Source: Bacteroidota bacterium
Lineage (GTDB): Bacteria > Bacteroidota > Bacteroidia > Flavobacteriales_C > GCA-002722245
Direction of reading: 5' to 3'
Assembly: GCA_026390935.1 (NCBI GenBank)
Contig: JAPLEZ010000077.1
Coordinates: forward strand, 1-55,678
DNA length: 55,678 nucleotides
Shown here: positions 14,893 through 23,840 of the stretch, in pieces
How the letters are laid out: each line of letters opens with the position of its first letter
Numbering within the stretch: the first letter of the stretch is position 1
Translations under genes and position numbers: made by a program
The notes under the pieces: model-generated
What the model saw: only the letters and a program-made list of their open reading frames with translations
Database searches by the model: none
Told to the model about the DNA's origin: nothing

Positions 14893-17325
14893 TTAATCTC
14901 TATTCGATACTCTAATTATATCTGCAAAAACTCCAGCTGCAGTTACTTCGGCACCTGCACCTGCACCTTGAATTACCAAAGGTTGCTGAGCATATCGGTC
15001 AGTGTAAAAAGATACAATATTGTCTTTTCCTTGTAAGTTGTAGAATGGATGAGTACTGTCAACGGCCTCCAATTTTACGAAAGCAGTTTTGCCATCGTAG
15101 CCACCAATCACGCGCAATTTCTTGCCTGCGTTATGAGCATCGGCATACATCTTTTGGAAAACAGCTTCGTTTTTTTGCAATTCCACGAAGAAGTCATCCA
15201 CTGATTTTGCATCGAAACAACTTTGAGGCAGGAAGCTTTCCACTTTAATTTCATCCATTTCCATGCGGTATCCACTTTCACGGATGAGGATAACGATTTT
15301 TCGTTTCACGTCGGTACCGCTTAAGTCGATGCGAGGATCGGGTTCAGTATAACCCTCTTTCTGCGCGATTTTCACGATGTCGTGGAATTTCACTTTATCA
15401 TTGAAATTATTGAAAATGAAGTTTAGTGATCCTGAAACAACACCTTCAATTTTATTGATTCTATCGCCGCTGCCTATCATATCATTCAATGTTCCGATGA
15501 CCGGAAGTCCGGCACCAACATTGGTTTCAAACAAGAACATAGCGCGGTTTTTCAGCGCTAAAGATTTAAGTTTTTTGTAGTTGTCGTATTCCGAAGAACA
15601 AGCCACTTTGTTGGCAGTAACTACGGAAATGCTGCTCGACAGCAATTCGGCGTAAGCAGCTGCAACCTCGTAATTGGCAGTAACGTCCACAAAAACCGAG
15701 TTTCTTAAATCCAGTTCTTTAATGGTTGCAATTAATTCTTTCATATCGAAAGGTTTGCCTTCTTTTGCCAATTGATCTTTCCAGTTGTCGAGGCTCAATC
15801 CGCTATCATCACCCACCAGCATTTTTTTGCTGTTGGCCAGTCCAACCACATTCACATCAATGTGTGCATTTTTCAACAAAACAGCTTTTTGTTTTTTGAT
15901 TTGCTCAACAAGAGTTCCACCCACATTACCAACACCAACGATGAAAATATTCAGTTTTCTGTTTTCCGATTCGAAATGACGTTCGTGCAAAACATTCAAT
16001 GCTTTTTTCACGTGTCTTTTTTCAATCACCACAGAAATATTTCTTTCAGAAGAACCCTGAGAGATGGCGCGAATGCTGATTCCATTGCTTCCCAGAGCGC
16101 TCATCATTTTTCCTGAAACACCAACTTGTCCGCTCATTTTTTCACCAACGAGGGCAACGATGGCCATTTCTTTTTCAATTTTCAATGCATCAATTCTTCC
16201 CAATGACATTTCATATTCAAACTCCTTGCTCACGGCTTTTTGCGCTTTGTCGACGCTAGAGTCATCTATGGCAATAGTGATGGAATGTTCAGAAGAACTT
16301 TGAGTGATCAAAATAACGTTGACAGCCTCTTTAGCTAAAGCGCCAAACAAACGACTGGAGATACCAGGTATTCCAATCATTCCCGATCCGCTTAAGCTCA
16401 CCAGAGTGATGTTTTCAATGGAAGTAATTCCTTTGATAGGTTGGTCGGTATCGGCAGTCGGACAAATTAAAGTCCCGTGATCCTGCGGTGCGAAAGTATT
16501 TTTAACGAGGATTGAAATGTTTTTTTTCAACGCCGGCTGAATGGTTGGAGGATAAATCACTTTAGCACCGAAGTGCGAAAGCTCCATTGCTTCCAAGTAA
16601 GAAATGCGGTTGATAGGGAAGGCAGTTGCCACTTTACGAGGATCGGCAGTCATCATGCCGCTCACGTCAGTCCATATTTCCAGCATTTCAGCATTCAATG
16701 CCGCTGCAAAAATAGCAGCAGTATAATCGGAACCACCGCGGCCCAAAGTAGTTGCTTCTCCATTTTCAGTAGAAGCGACAAAGCCGGGAGCAACGCAAAG
16801 TTTCAAACCTTTGAACGCTGTTTGAATGTTTTTGTCGGTCACCTCAAAATTAACGGCAGCATTGCCGAAATTGCGATTGGTTTTTATCAGCTCTTTAGAG
16901 TCCAGTAAAGTAGCGCCAAGGTAATTGGCAATGATTACAGAAGACAGTTGCTCACCAAATCCAACGATGAAATCGCTCGTTTTGGGCGTTAATTCACGGA
17001 TAAGGAAAACACCGTTTAAAATATCTTCGAGTTTATTGAACTGCACTTTAATATTGGCAATCAATCCACTTTGTTTATCAATGGACACCAACTCACGAAT
17101 GGCTGTGAAATGGCGATCTTCCAGTTCTTTTAAAATGGTTTGGTAATCTTCGTTGCCTTTTTCGGCCAGGGCACTAGCTTCTAGTAGTTTGTTGGTTACA
17201 CCGCCCATTGCGGAAACCACAACTATCAGTTCGTGTCGGGTGCTTTTATCTTTTACGATTGCAGCCGTTTTCTTTATTGCATCTGCGGAAGCTACTGATG
17301 TTCCGCCAAATTTTAAAACTTTCAT
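14893..17325 (-). CDS. thrA: Bifunctional aspartokinase / homoserine dehydrogenase
   Basis: Catalyses the first and third steps from aspartate to homoserine. The aspartokinase domain (about 1-295) opens with KFGGTSVAS and has TLGRGGSDYTAAIFA. Two ACT regulatory domains follow (about 305-455: VSLSGSGMIGIPG, VALVGEKMSGQVGVSGKMM), where threonine feedback is expected. The homoserine dehydrogenase domain (about 458-810) starts with the NAD(P) loop GVGNVGG at 464-470 and contains the SGSLNFIFN and GYTEPDPRIDLSGTDVKRK active-site segments. Length 810 is typical. First gene of the thr operon; I see no leader peptide rich in Thr/Ile codons upstream, so attenuation of the E. coli kind is not supported. 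Confidence 0.97.
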   Translation of the reverse strand: MKVLKFGGTSVASADAIKKTAAIVKDKSTRHELIVVVSAMGGVTNKLLEASALAEKGNEDYQTILKELEDRHFTAIRELVSIDKQSGLIANIKVQFNKLEDILNGVFLIRELTPKTSDFIVGFGEQLSSVIIANYLGATLLDSKELIKTNRNFGNAAVNFEVTDKNIQTAFKGLKLCVAPGFVASTENGEATTLGRGGSDYTAAIFAAALNAEMLEIWTDVSGMMTADPRKVATAFPINRISYLEAMELSHFGAKVIYPPTIQPALKKNISILVKNTFAPQDHGTLICPTADTDQPIKGITSIENITLVSLSGSGMIGIPGISSRLFGALAKEAVNVILITQSSSEHSITIAIDDSSVDKAQKAVSKEFEYEMSLGRIDALKIEKEMAIVALVGEKMSGQVGVSGKMMSALGSNGISIRAISQGSSERNISVVIEKRHVKKALNVLHERHFESENRKLNIFIVGVGNVGGTLVEQIKKQKAVLLKNAHIDVNVVGLANSKKMLVGDDSGLSLDNWKDQLAKEGKPFDMKELIATIKELDLRNSVFVDVTANYEVAAAYAELLSSSISVVTANKVACSSEYDNYKKLKSLALKNRAMFLFETNVGAGLPVIGTLNDMIGSGDRINKIEGVVSGSLNFIFNNFNDKVKFHDIVKIAQKEGYTEPDPRIDLSGTDVKRKIVILIRESGYRMEMDEIKVESFLPQSCFDAKSVDDFFVELQKNEAVFQKMYADAHNAGKKLRVIGGYDGKTAFVKLEAVDSTHPFYNLQGKDNIVSFYTDRYAQQPLVIQGAGAGAEVTAAGVFADIIRVSNRD

Positions 17326-17414
17326 TAAAAGAGAATTTGTGCGAAAATAAACAATTCACCTGTTCTTTTCTAAAGAAATGAGATTAGTTCAATGAATGTA
17401 TTTAAGAATACTGT

Positions 17415-19091
17415 TTATTCCACGTTAACCCACTGCAATGAGTAGTTGAAAAGAGGTAGGTAGTATCTGCCTTTTTTAGTCTCAATTACATAGTTGAATG
17501 TGCCTGTAGGATTGATTTTTTGTAAGTCCACATATTCGTCGCCACCACTTGAAATTTTGTAAAAATTCGGACAATGAACTTGCACTGCATTTGTGGCACT
17601 GTCCAATTGGCTTTCCAAAGCGAAAAGATCTTTGTCGATTCGAAGTTCAATGGTTTTTGCCGGACTTTTAGTTTTGAATTTGTACTTTTTGAGTCCGGTG
17701 CCGTCATTTTTTAATAATGTAATATTGGAGGATGCAACTATATCGCTAACCTTTGAAAGGTAATTGTTTCCATTGAACTTGATTTTTAGTGAATCTTTTT
17801 TGTTGTCCTCATAAGTGAACACCAAAAACATGTCGTTAGCAGGTTTTTTCAAAAACAAAAATTCAGGAAAAGCAGCACTTCCGCTAATCATCATTAAATG
17901 TTGATTTTCGGGAATGGTGTCGTTGAAATACTTTTGATCGATGTTAGACCAGCCGTTGTTATTGGCAACGAAAGTATAGTATAAACCTCCATTTTGATTG
18001 AAAGTCATGTGCCTATTTTTTATCTCAGAATTATCCGGGATAGCAGTGATGGAATCGTTGCTGCTTAGGTTAAGCAAAGGGACTGGTGTTTTTATGCCTA
18101 ATATCTGATTGGTTAAGAAATTTGCTTTATAATCATTCCCCAAAGAGCTTACGTGGCAAAGTGGAGAACTATAAAAGCAATTGACTTTTTTTACATCTTG
18201 CGGATTTACTTTCCAGAGCGAGAAATTCGGGTTTTTTACTTTTTCAGCCAGAATATCAGTATGTGCGTCGTTATTGATAAAGATCACTTTTTTACCGTCT
18301 TTAATCATGTTGTTGATCATCATGGTGTATACTTCAATGACTTCATTTTTAAAAGCTTCTTTTCCGCCTTCCTTATAGTAAAAGGGGTTGAAAGATTTTG
18401 CAGCGAAGGGACTTAAGTAATTTGGAATTTTTGTGTCATATTTAATATATCGGTCGTCTGGAAAAAATGCCGCATAATTTTCCACCACTTCAAGCTGTGA
18501 ATCGCCGTCTACTGTGATTAGTTTTAGCAAATCTTTTTCAATGATGTAACGTGCATGCACATATGGGTATATGTTTGGATAACGAAAGGAGGCATCTCTA
18601 TCAATATGAATGTCCATCGGATTAAAAATCACCATATCTAAGTCGTACTTTTTTCCTAGTGTTTGGTAGAGCAAGTACGACTGATGCATGCCGTATGCAC
18701 CAACTCCAAAGTTGATGCACTCAATACTGTCCATGTGTAATTCTCTGAGGTTTTTATTAATTAATTCAACAAAATTCAAAGAGTCGGCAACTTCATCTCC
18801 TCTGACAAAGGAGCATCCAAAAACGCCGATCCGGTATATGTTTTTGTTTTTTTTTGTTTCCGTGAATTCAAGGTAGGAACTTACAGGTTTATTTTCTTTA
18901 GTGTGGGCCCAACCCAGATTTAATAGTTCATTGGGTGATAATTTTGGTGCGTTGGGTAATTCGGAAGGAGAATTGTAGTAGATCAACTTACGTAATGACC
19001 ATTTGTAATATCCATAGTACACACCAAACAACAGTGTCGCCCAAAAGCACACGATGATGAGCTTAAAAAGTGCCTTATTTTTATTTTTCAT
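17415..19091 (-). CDS. Membrane-anchored SGNH-fold protein next to the carbamoyltransferase module
   Basis: A 558-residue protein with one N-terminal membrane segment (about 8-27). It is followed by an SGNH/GDSL-like domain: block I is IGVFGCSFVRGDE, with Ser94 as predicted nucleophile in G-C-S-F; a Gly-rich block is FGVGAYGMHQS (about 128-138); the block V His is probably His313 in CHVSSLGNDYKANFL. Beyond about 345 is a beta-rich domain of unknown type. The active site faces the periplasm, so it may add or remove acyl or similar groups on an envelope or exported molecule. I choose the ATG at 19091 over the TTG at 19133. It diverges from the carbamoyltransferase operon with 131 bases between starts. 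Family inferred from motifs; substrate unknown. Confidence 0.7.
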   Translation of the reverse strand: MKNKNKALFKLIIVCFWATLLFGVYYGYYKWSLRKLIYYNSPSELPNAPKLSPNELLNLGWAHTKENKPVSSYLEFTETKKNKNIYRIGVFGCSFVRGDEVADSLNFVELINKNLRELHMDSIECINFGVGAYGMHQSYLLYQTLGKKYDLDMVIFNPMDIHIDRDASFRYPNIYPYVHARYIIEKDLLKLITVDGDSQLEVVENYAAFFPDDRYIKYDTKIPNYLSPFAAKSFNPFYYKEGGKEAFKNEVIEVYTMMINNMIKDGKKVIFINNDAHTDILAEKVKNPNFSLWKVNPQDVKKVNCFYSSPLCHVSSLGNDYKANFLTNQILGIKTPVPLLNLSSNDSITAIPDNSEIKNRHMTFNQNGGLYYTFVANNNGWSNIDQKYFNDTIPENQHLMMISGSAAFPEFLFLKKPANDMFLVFTYEDNKKDSLKIKFNGNNYLSKVSDIVASSNITLLKNDGTGLKKYKFKTKSPAKTIELRIDKDLFALESQLDSATNAVQVHCPNFYKISSGGDEYVDLQKINPTGTFNYVIETKKGRYYLPLFNYSLQWVNVE

Positions 19092-19222
19092 TAAAATAAA
19101 TTTTCGGCCTCGAAGATAATTGAAATGACTCAAAATCCAATTTCACTAAGTTCTTTTGCGCGATTAAGGTTCTATATAATTGGGAAAAATATTATTATTG
19201 TGAATTAATTGAAAAAAGATAA

Positions 19223-21088
19223 ATGAAAATACTAGGGATTTCTGCGTTTTATCATGACTCTGCAGCTGCAATTATAGAAGACGGAGTGATCGTCGCTGCA
19301 GCACAGGAAGAACGTTTTACTAGAAAAAAACACGATCCAGGATTTCCAGTGAATGCAGTAAAGTATTGTTTGGAAGAAGCTGGTGCTACTTTGAATGATA
19401 TTGAGGCCGTGGTTTTTTACGATAAGCCACTATTAAAATTTGAAAGGTTACTGGAGACTTACTATGGTTTTGCGCCAGTTGGCGTTTCCTCTTTTGTGAT
19501 TTCAATCCCGGTGTGGATCAAAGAGAAAATGTTCCTAAAAAAATTGATTCGTGATGAGCTTGAAAAAGTGGAGGATTACGATAGAAATACGTTGAAATTA
19601 CTTTTCCCCGAACATCACCTTTCCCATTCTGCAAGTGCATACTATCCATCTCCATTTGAAGATGCTGCGATATTAACGATCGATGGTGTTGGCGAATGGG
19701 CTACAGCATCTATTTGTCATGGAAAAGGAAAAGATATTACCGTATTGAAAGAATTGCAATTTCCTCATTCTGTTGGATTGTTGTATTCTGCTTTCACTTA
19801 TTTTTTAGGATTTCGCGTAAATTCGGGAGAATATAAATTGATGGGCTTGGCTCCTTACGGCAATGCTGATTCAGCAGCTGTTAAAGGCTACATAGAAAAA
19901 ATAAAAAGTACACTGATTGATTTGAAAGAAGACGGCTCGGTGTGGTTGAATCAAAAGTATTTCACTTATGCGACGGGACTACGAATGGTTCCCGACAGTA
20001 GATGGGAGAAATTATTTGGTTTTCCGCGTCGCGAATCTGAAGCTCCTTTGGAACAACATCATTGTGATTTAGGTGTTGCAATTCAAATTGTTACCGAAGA
20101 GATTGTGATTAAGATGGCCCGTGAAGCAAAAAAGCTGACAGGTTCCGACAATTTATGCATGGCAGGTGGTGTGGCATTGAATTGTGTAGCCAACGGGAAA
20201 ATTCAAAAGGAAAATATCTTTAAAAATTATTTTATTCAGCCAGCAGCTGGTGATGCGGGAGGTGCTTTGGGTTGTGCACTGGCAGCTTATTATATTCATT
20301 ACGGACAAGAACGTAAGGTGGATCACAGCAAGCTGGATGCGATGAAGGGAAGTTATCTCGGTCCGGAATCGTCCGATAAGGAAATTGAAGTGGCAGCGCG
20401 CAAGTACAATGCGAAATTCACCAAGTTTGAATCTTTTGATGAATTGGCAAAGGTGGTGGCTGGTTATTTATCTGAAGGAAATGTGATTGGTTGGCATCAG
20501 GGAAGAATGGAGTTTGGTCCAAGAGCATTGGGGAACCGCAGTATTATTGGTGATGCAAGGAATGAGGAGATGCAGAAAAAGTTAAATCTCAAAATTAAAT
20601 ACAGAGAAAGCTTCCGTCCTTTTGCACCATCTGTTTTGGCTGAGGATTGCGGTGAATACTTTGAATATACTGGAATTTCACCCTATATGTTGTTGGTTCA
20701 TCCGGTGAAAGAATCGCGAAGAAATCCTTATCCGGAAGGATTTAAAGAATTCGGATTGAAAGAAAAATTATACCACAAACGATCTGATATTCCATCTATC
20801 ACGCACATTGATTATTCCGCAAGAATTCAAACTGTGCATCGTGAAAGCAATGAAAAATACTGGAAATTAATTTCGGCATTCAAGCAAAAAACTGGTTATG
20901 GTTTAATTGTCAACACCAGTTTTAATGTGAGGGGAGAACCTATTGTTTGTACTCCTGAGGATTCTTACAAATGTTTGATGAGAACCGAAATGGACTTCCT
21001 CGTGGTTGGGAATTATGTTTTCAATAAAACGGAACAACCGGCCTGGAAAGAAGGAGCAGAGTGGAAATTAGAATATGTTTTAGATTAA
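19223..21088 (+). CDS. O-carbamoyltransferase (NodU/CmcH/SxtI family)
   Basis: Predicted to transfer a carbamoyl group from carbamoyl phosphate, via a carbamoyl-adenylate, to a hydroxyl on a small molecule or glycan. The N-terminal ASKHA/Kae1-like domain is evident: GISAFYHDSAAAIIEDG (His11), EERFTRKKHD, EHHLSHSASAYYPSPF, and DGVGEWATASI. The C-terminal domain has GWHQGRMEFGPRALGNRSI and YRESFRPFAPSVLAED, both family hallmarks, ending with TSFNVRGEPIVCTPEDS. Length 621 is normal. It starts a tight operon: DUF5989 follows after 11 bases and SxtJ after 3 more. The acceptor cannot be read from sequence, and no sugar-nucleotide or polyketide genes are nearby. Confidence 0.92.
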   Translation: MKILGISAFYHDSAAAIIEDGVIVAAAQEERFTRKKHDPGFPVNAVKYCLEEAGATLNDIEAVVFYDKPLLKFERLLETYYGFAPVGVSSFVISIPVWIKEKMFLKKLIRDELEKVEDYDRNTLKLLFPEHHLSHSASAYYPSPFEDAAILTIDGVGEWATASICHGKGKDITVLKELQFPHSVGLLYSAFTYFLGFRVNSGEYKLMGLAPYGNADSAAVKGYIEKIKSTLIDLKEDGSVWLNQKYFTYATGLRMVPDSRWEKLFGFPRRESEAPLEQHHCDLGVAIQIVTEEIVIKMAREAKKLTGSDNLCMAGGVALNCVANGKIQKENIFKNYFIQPAAGDAGGALGCALAAYYIHYGQERKVDHSKLDAMKGSYLGPESSDKEIEVAARKYNAKFTKFESFDELAKVVAGYLSEGNVIGWHQGRMEFGPRALGNRSIIGDARNEEMQKKLNLKIKYRESFRPFAPSVLAEDCGEYFEYTGISPYMLLVHPVKESRRNPYPEGFKEFGLKEKLYHKRSDIPSITHIDYSARIQTVHRESNEKYWKLISAFKQKTGYGLIVNTSFNVRGEPIVCTPEDSYKCLMRTEMDFLVVGNYVFNKTEQPAWKEGAEWKLEYVLD

Positions 21089-21099
21089 TAATAAACGAT

Positions 21100-21249
21100 A
21101 TGGAGTTTTTAAAAGATTTTTGGTTGTTCTTGAAAGAAAGAAAAAAGTTCTGGTTGGTGCCAATGATTTTGATTTTGGTGTTGATTGGTGTGTTGTTGGT
21201 TTTCGGAACTTCAGGTGCAGCGGCACCATTCATCTACACTTTATTTTAG
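21100..21249 (+). CDS. DUF5989-family small membrane protein
   Basis: A 49-residue protein with one membrane helix (FWLVPMILILVLIGVLLVFG) preceded by an amphipathic, basic N-terminus (MEFLKDFWLFLKERKK) and ending GTSGAAAPFIYTLF. This matches the DUF5989 family, which accompanies O-carbamoyltransferases and is similar in size and role to SxtK of saxitoxin clusters. The ATG at 21100 is chosen because the conserved MEFLKDFW begins there and it sits 11 bases after the previous stop. Probably a subunit that holds the enzyme at the membrane, but no function is proven. Confidence 0.85.
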   Translation: MEFLKDFWLFLKERKKFWLVPMILILVLIGVLLVFGTSGAAAPFIYTLF

Positions 21250-21252
21250 GAT

Positions 21253-21768
21253 ATGAAAGCAAATTCTACAGTGGTTGATAAGGCCAAAATATCTGAAACC
21301 CTTGGCACATTGGCTTTGGCTTGTTTGGTGTTTCAATTGGTGCTGGCGACCAAATTGCAGTTAAATGAAAATCTGCACGATTATTTGTTTCTGCTGATTG
21401 CCGGATTTTTTCTGGCGATTTCCTTGTTTTCTCTTTCAACAGTGGGCGTAATACTGATCGGTGTTAATATAAGTGTTCCTTGGCTTTGGTACTTGGGTAT
21501 CACTGGTGGTGTATTACTACTTTTGTCGATTTTTAAAGTGAAGCTGGATTGGCTGATTTCTTTTGGCTGGCTGAAGCTGGGAGAGGGAATGGGGTTTGTA
21601 ATGTCGAAAGTAGTTTTAGGATCGGTTTTCTTTTTGTTGGTTTCACCTCTTTCAGTGGTATACAGAATGTTCAATAAAAATCATATGAACAGAGATAAAA
21701 AAGGAGATTCTTATTATGTCACCAGAGATCATCTTTTTGAGAAAAAAGATTTGACGAATACGTGGTAG
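21253..21768 (+). CDS. SxtJ-family membrane protein
   Basis: A 171-residue protein with about four membrane segments (near 17-32, 44-61, 62-95 and 117-134) and a charged C-terminal tail with KGDSYYVTRDHLFEKKDL. The pattern W..LGEGMGFVMSKVVLGSVFFLLVSPLSVVYRMF, then DSYYVTRD, fits the SxtJ family, found beside carbamoyltransferases. It starts 3 bases after the DUF5989 stop, closing a three-gene operon. The SGNH protein lies on the other side of the shared promoter region. Family call rests on motif and context; the biochemical role is unknown. Confidence 0.8.
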   Translation: MKANSTVVDKAKISETLGTLALACLVFQLVLATKLQLNENLHDYLFLLIAGFFLAISLFSLSTVGVILIGVNISVPWLWYLGITGGVLLLLSIFKVKLDWLISFGWLKLGEGMGFVMSKVVLGSVFFLLVSPLSVVYRMFNKNHMNRDKKGDSYYVTRDHLFEKKDLTNTW

Positions 21769-21772
21769 TTTG

Positions 21773-21871
21773 TCTGAACCTTGATTCACTTGATGAAAGG
21801 ATTAAAGGAAAGCTAATTCAATATACATTCTGAAGCTTTTAATCCTTTCATCAAGTGAATCAAGGTTCAGA
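21773..21871. repeat. Palindromic element (CTGAACC family) at the sxtJ-like/lepA junction
   Basis: Bases 21773-21804 and 21840-21871 are perfect 32-base reverse complements. The loop (AAGGAAAGCTAATTC, then CTGAAGC) closely matches the loop at 36998-37032. Compared with that copy, the arms differ at positions that change together on both sides, keeping pairing. It fills the convergent gap and may terminate both transcripts. Confidence 0.9.
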
Positions 21872-21874
21872 TGA

Positions 21875-23665
21875 TTAATCATTCAACTTCAACACTGCCA
21901 TAAACGCTTCCTGCGGAATTTCTACGCTGCCCACCTGACGCATTTTCTTCTTTCCTTCTTTTTGCTTCTCCAATAATTTTCTTTTTCGGGAAATATCACC
22001 ACCATAACATTTAGCGGTAACATCCTTACGCAAGGCTTTTAGTGTTTCACGCGAAATGATTTTAGCGCCAATGGCAGCTTGTATCGGAATTTCAAATTGC
22101 TGACGAGGGATGAGTTCTTTTAATTTCGCGCAGATTTTTTTGCCGAAGTTGTATGCGTTGTCTGTGTGAATCAATGCCGACAAGGCATCTACTACTTCAT
22201 TGTTCATCAGGATATCCACCTTCACCAAATTACTTCTTTTGTATTCTGCAGGGTAGTAGTCGAAAGAAGCATAGCCTTTCGATATGGATTTTAACCTGTC
22301 GTAAAAATCAAAAACGATTTCACTCAAAGGCATTTCAAAGCTTAACTCCACGCGATCTGTAGTGAGGTACACCTGATTGGTCAACATTCCTCTTTTTTCA
22401 ATGGCGAGGCTCATAATGGCACCCACGTATTCCGCTTTGGTGATCACCTGTGCTTTGATCATTGGCTCTTCTACATAATCCAAATGGTTGGGAGAAGGCA
22501 ATTCCGTAGGATTGTTTACAATGACTTTTTCGCCTTTGGTCGTATATGCGTAGTAAGATACGTTGGGAACCGTAGTGAGCACATTCATGTTGAATTCACG
22601 CTCCAAACGCTCCTGGATAATTTCCATGTGCAACATTCCTAAAAATCCGCAACGGAAGCCGAAGCCCAATGCAGCAGAGGATTCTAGTTCGAATGTTAGA
22701 GATGCATCATTGAGTTGCAGTCTTTCCATTGAATCTCGCAATTCTTCGTAATCATCAGTATCCACCGGATAAATCCCGGCAAATACCATTGGTTTTACAT
22801 CTTCAAAACCATCAATGGCTTTTTCGCACGGACGTTCTTTATTTGTAATGGTATCACCCACTTTAACGTCTTTCGCTACTTTAATGCCTGAGATGATATA
22901 GCCTACGTCGCCGGTTTTTACCACATCACGAGGTTCTTGTTTTAAGCGTAAAACACCAATTTCATCGGCGTTGTATTCTTTGCCCGTATTCACAAATTTA
23001 ACTGGATCACCTTTTCTGATTTCTCCGTTGATCACTTTGAAATATGCTTCGATACCGCGGAAAGGATTGTATAAGGAATCAAAAATCAATGCCTGAAAAG
23101 GAGCTGCAGGATCTCCAACTGGTGCTGGAACGCGGGTAATGATAGCCGCTAAAATATCCATAACGCCCATTCCTGTTTTGCCTGAAGCAGAAAGAATATC
23201 TTCACGTTTGCAGCCGATCAAGTCAACTATCTGATCTTTCACTTCTTCAGGATTGGCGCTGGGAAGGTCAATTTTATTTAAAACCGGAATAATTTCTAAA
23301 TCATTTCCTAAAGCGAGGTAGAGGTTGGAAATGGTTTGCGCCTGAATGCCTTGCGCGGCATCTACAATCAATAGAGCACCTTCGCAGGCTGCAATTGATC
23401 GAGACACTTCGTAGGAGAAATCAACGTGGCCCGGAGTGTCAATGAGATTTAATACATATTTTTTGCCTTCAAAGGTGTAGTCCATTTGAATGGCATGACT
23501 CTTAATGGTAATCCCGCGTTCGCGCTCAATGTCCATGTCGTCCAGTGTTTGCGCAACTAAATTTCTTTTGTCTACAGTACCTGTATATTCCAACAATCTG
23601 TCGGCCAATGTACTTTTACCGTGATCGATGTGTGCGATGATGCAAAAATTTCTGATGTGCTCCAT
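21875..23665 (-). CDS. lepA: Elongation factor 4 (LepA), ribosome-associated GTPase
   Basis: Translational GTPase that acts on stalled or initiating ribosomes. G-domain motifs are intact: [16 protein letters not shown] (G1), RERGITIKS (G2 region), [15 protein letters not shown] (G3) and LNKIDLP (G4). The LepA-specific C-terminal domain shows [20 protein letters not shown] and [13 protein letters not shown]. Length 596 is typical. It stands alone, opposite the carbamoyltransferase operon, and has a short AT-rich upstream region. Assignment is secure. Confidence 0.98.
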   Translation of the reverse strand: MEHIRNFCIIAHIDHGKSTLADRLLEYTGTVDKRNLVAQTLDDMDIERERGITIKSHAIQMDYTFEGKKYVLNLIDTPGHVDFSYEVSRSIAACEGALLIVDAAQGIQAQTISNLYLALGNDLEIIPVLNKIDLPSANPEEVKDQIVDLIGCKREDILSASGKTGMGVMDILAAIITRVPAPVGDPAAPFQALIFDSLYNPFRGIEAYFKVINGEIRKGDPVKFVNTGKEYNADEIGVLRLKQEPRDVVKTGDVGYIISGIKVAKDVKVGDTITNKERPCEKAIDGFEDVKPMVFAGIYPVDTDDYEELRDSMERLQLNDASLTFELESSAALGFGFRCGFLGMLHMEIIQERLEREFNMNVLTTVPNVSYYAYTTKGEKVIVNNPTELPSPNHLDYVEEPMIKAQVITKAEYVGAIMSLAIEKRGMLTNQVYLTTDRVELSFEMPLSEIVFDFYDRLKSISKGYASFDYYPAEYKRSNLVKVDILMNNEVVDALSALIHTDNAYNFGKKICAKLKELIPRQQFEIPIQAAIGAKIISRETLKALRKDVTAKCYGGDISRKRKLLEKQKEGKKKMRQVGSVEIPQEAFMAVLKLND

Positions 23666-23840
23666 GTTCTCCTCTGACTTTAAGTTGGCAAAAGTAAGAA
23701 TTTTAAATCTGCCTATCGTTATCTATATTTACAGCTCTAAAAAAATATTTCTGTGAAATGCCCATCTACTAATGTTGGTGAAGAGCTTATAGATAGCTTG
23801 GGTATTCCATGTGACCGTAAAAGAAAATAAAGATTGACAC

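Noticed and set aside
14763-17414. Threonine/isoleucine attenuator leader for the thr operon
   Set aside because: No short frame rich in Thr or Ile codons and no terminator-antiterminator pair is seen before thrA.
22043-22058. A parS-like sequence (TGTTTCACGCGAAATG) in lepA
   Set aside because: It matches the parS palindrome at 13 of 16 bases but breaks the central symmetry, lies in conserved coding sequence (the SRETLK part of LepA), and is 30 kb from parAB.
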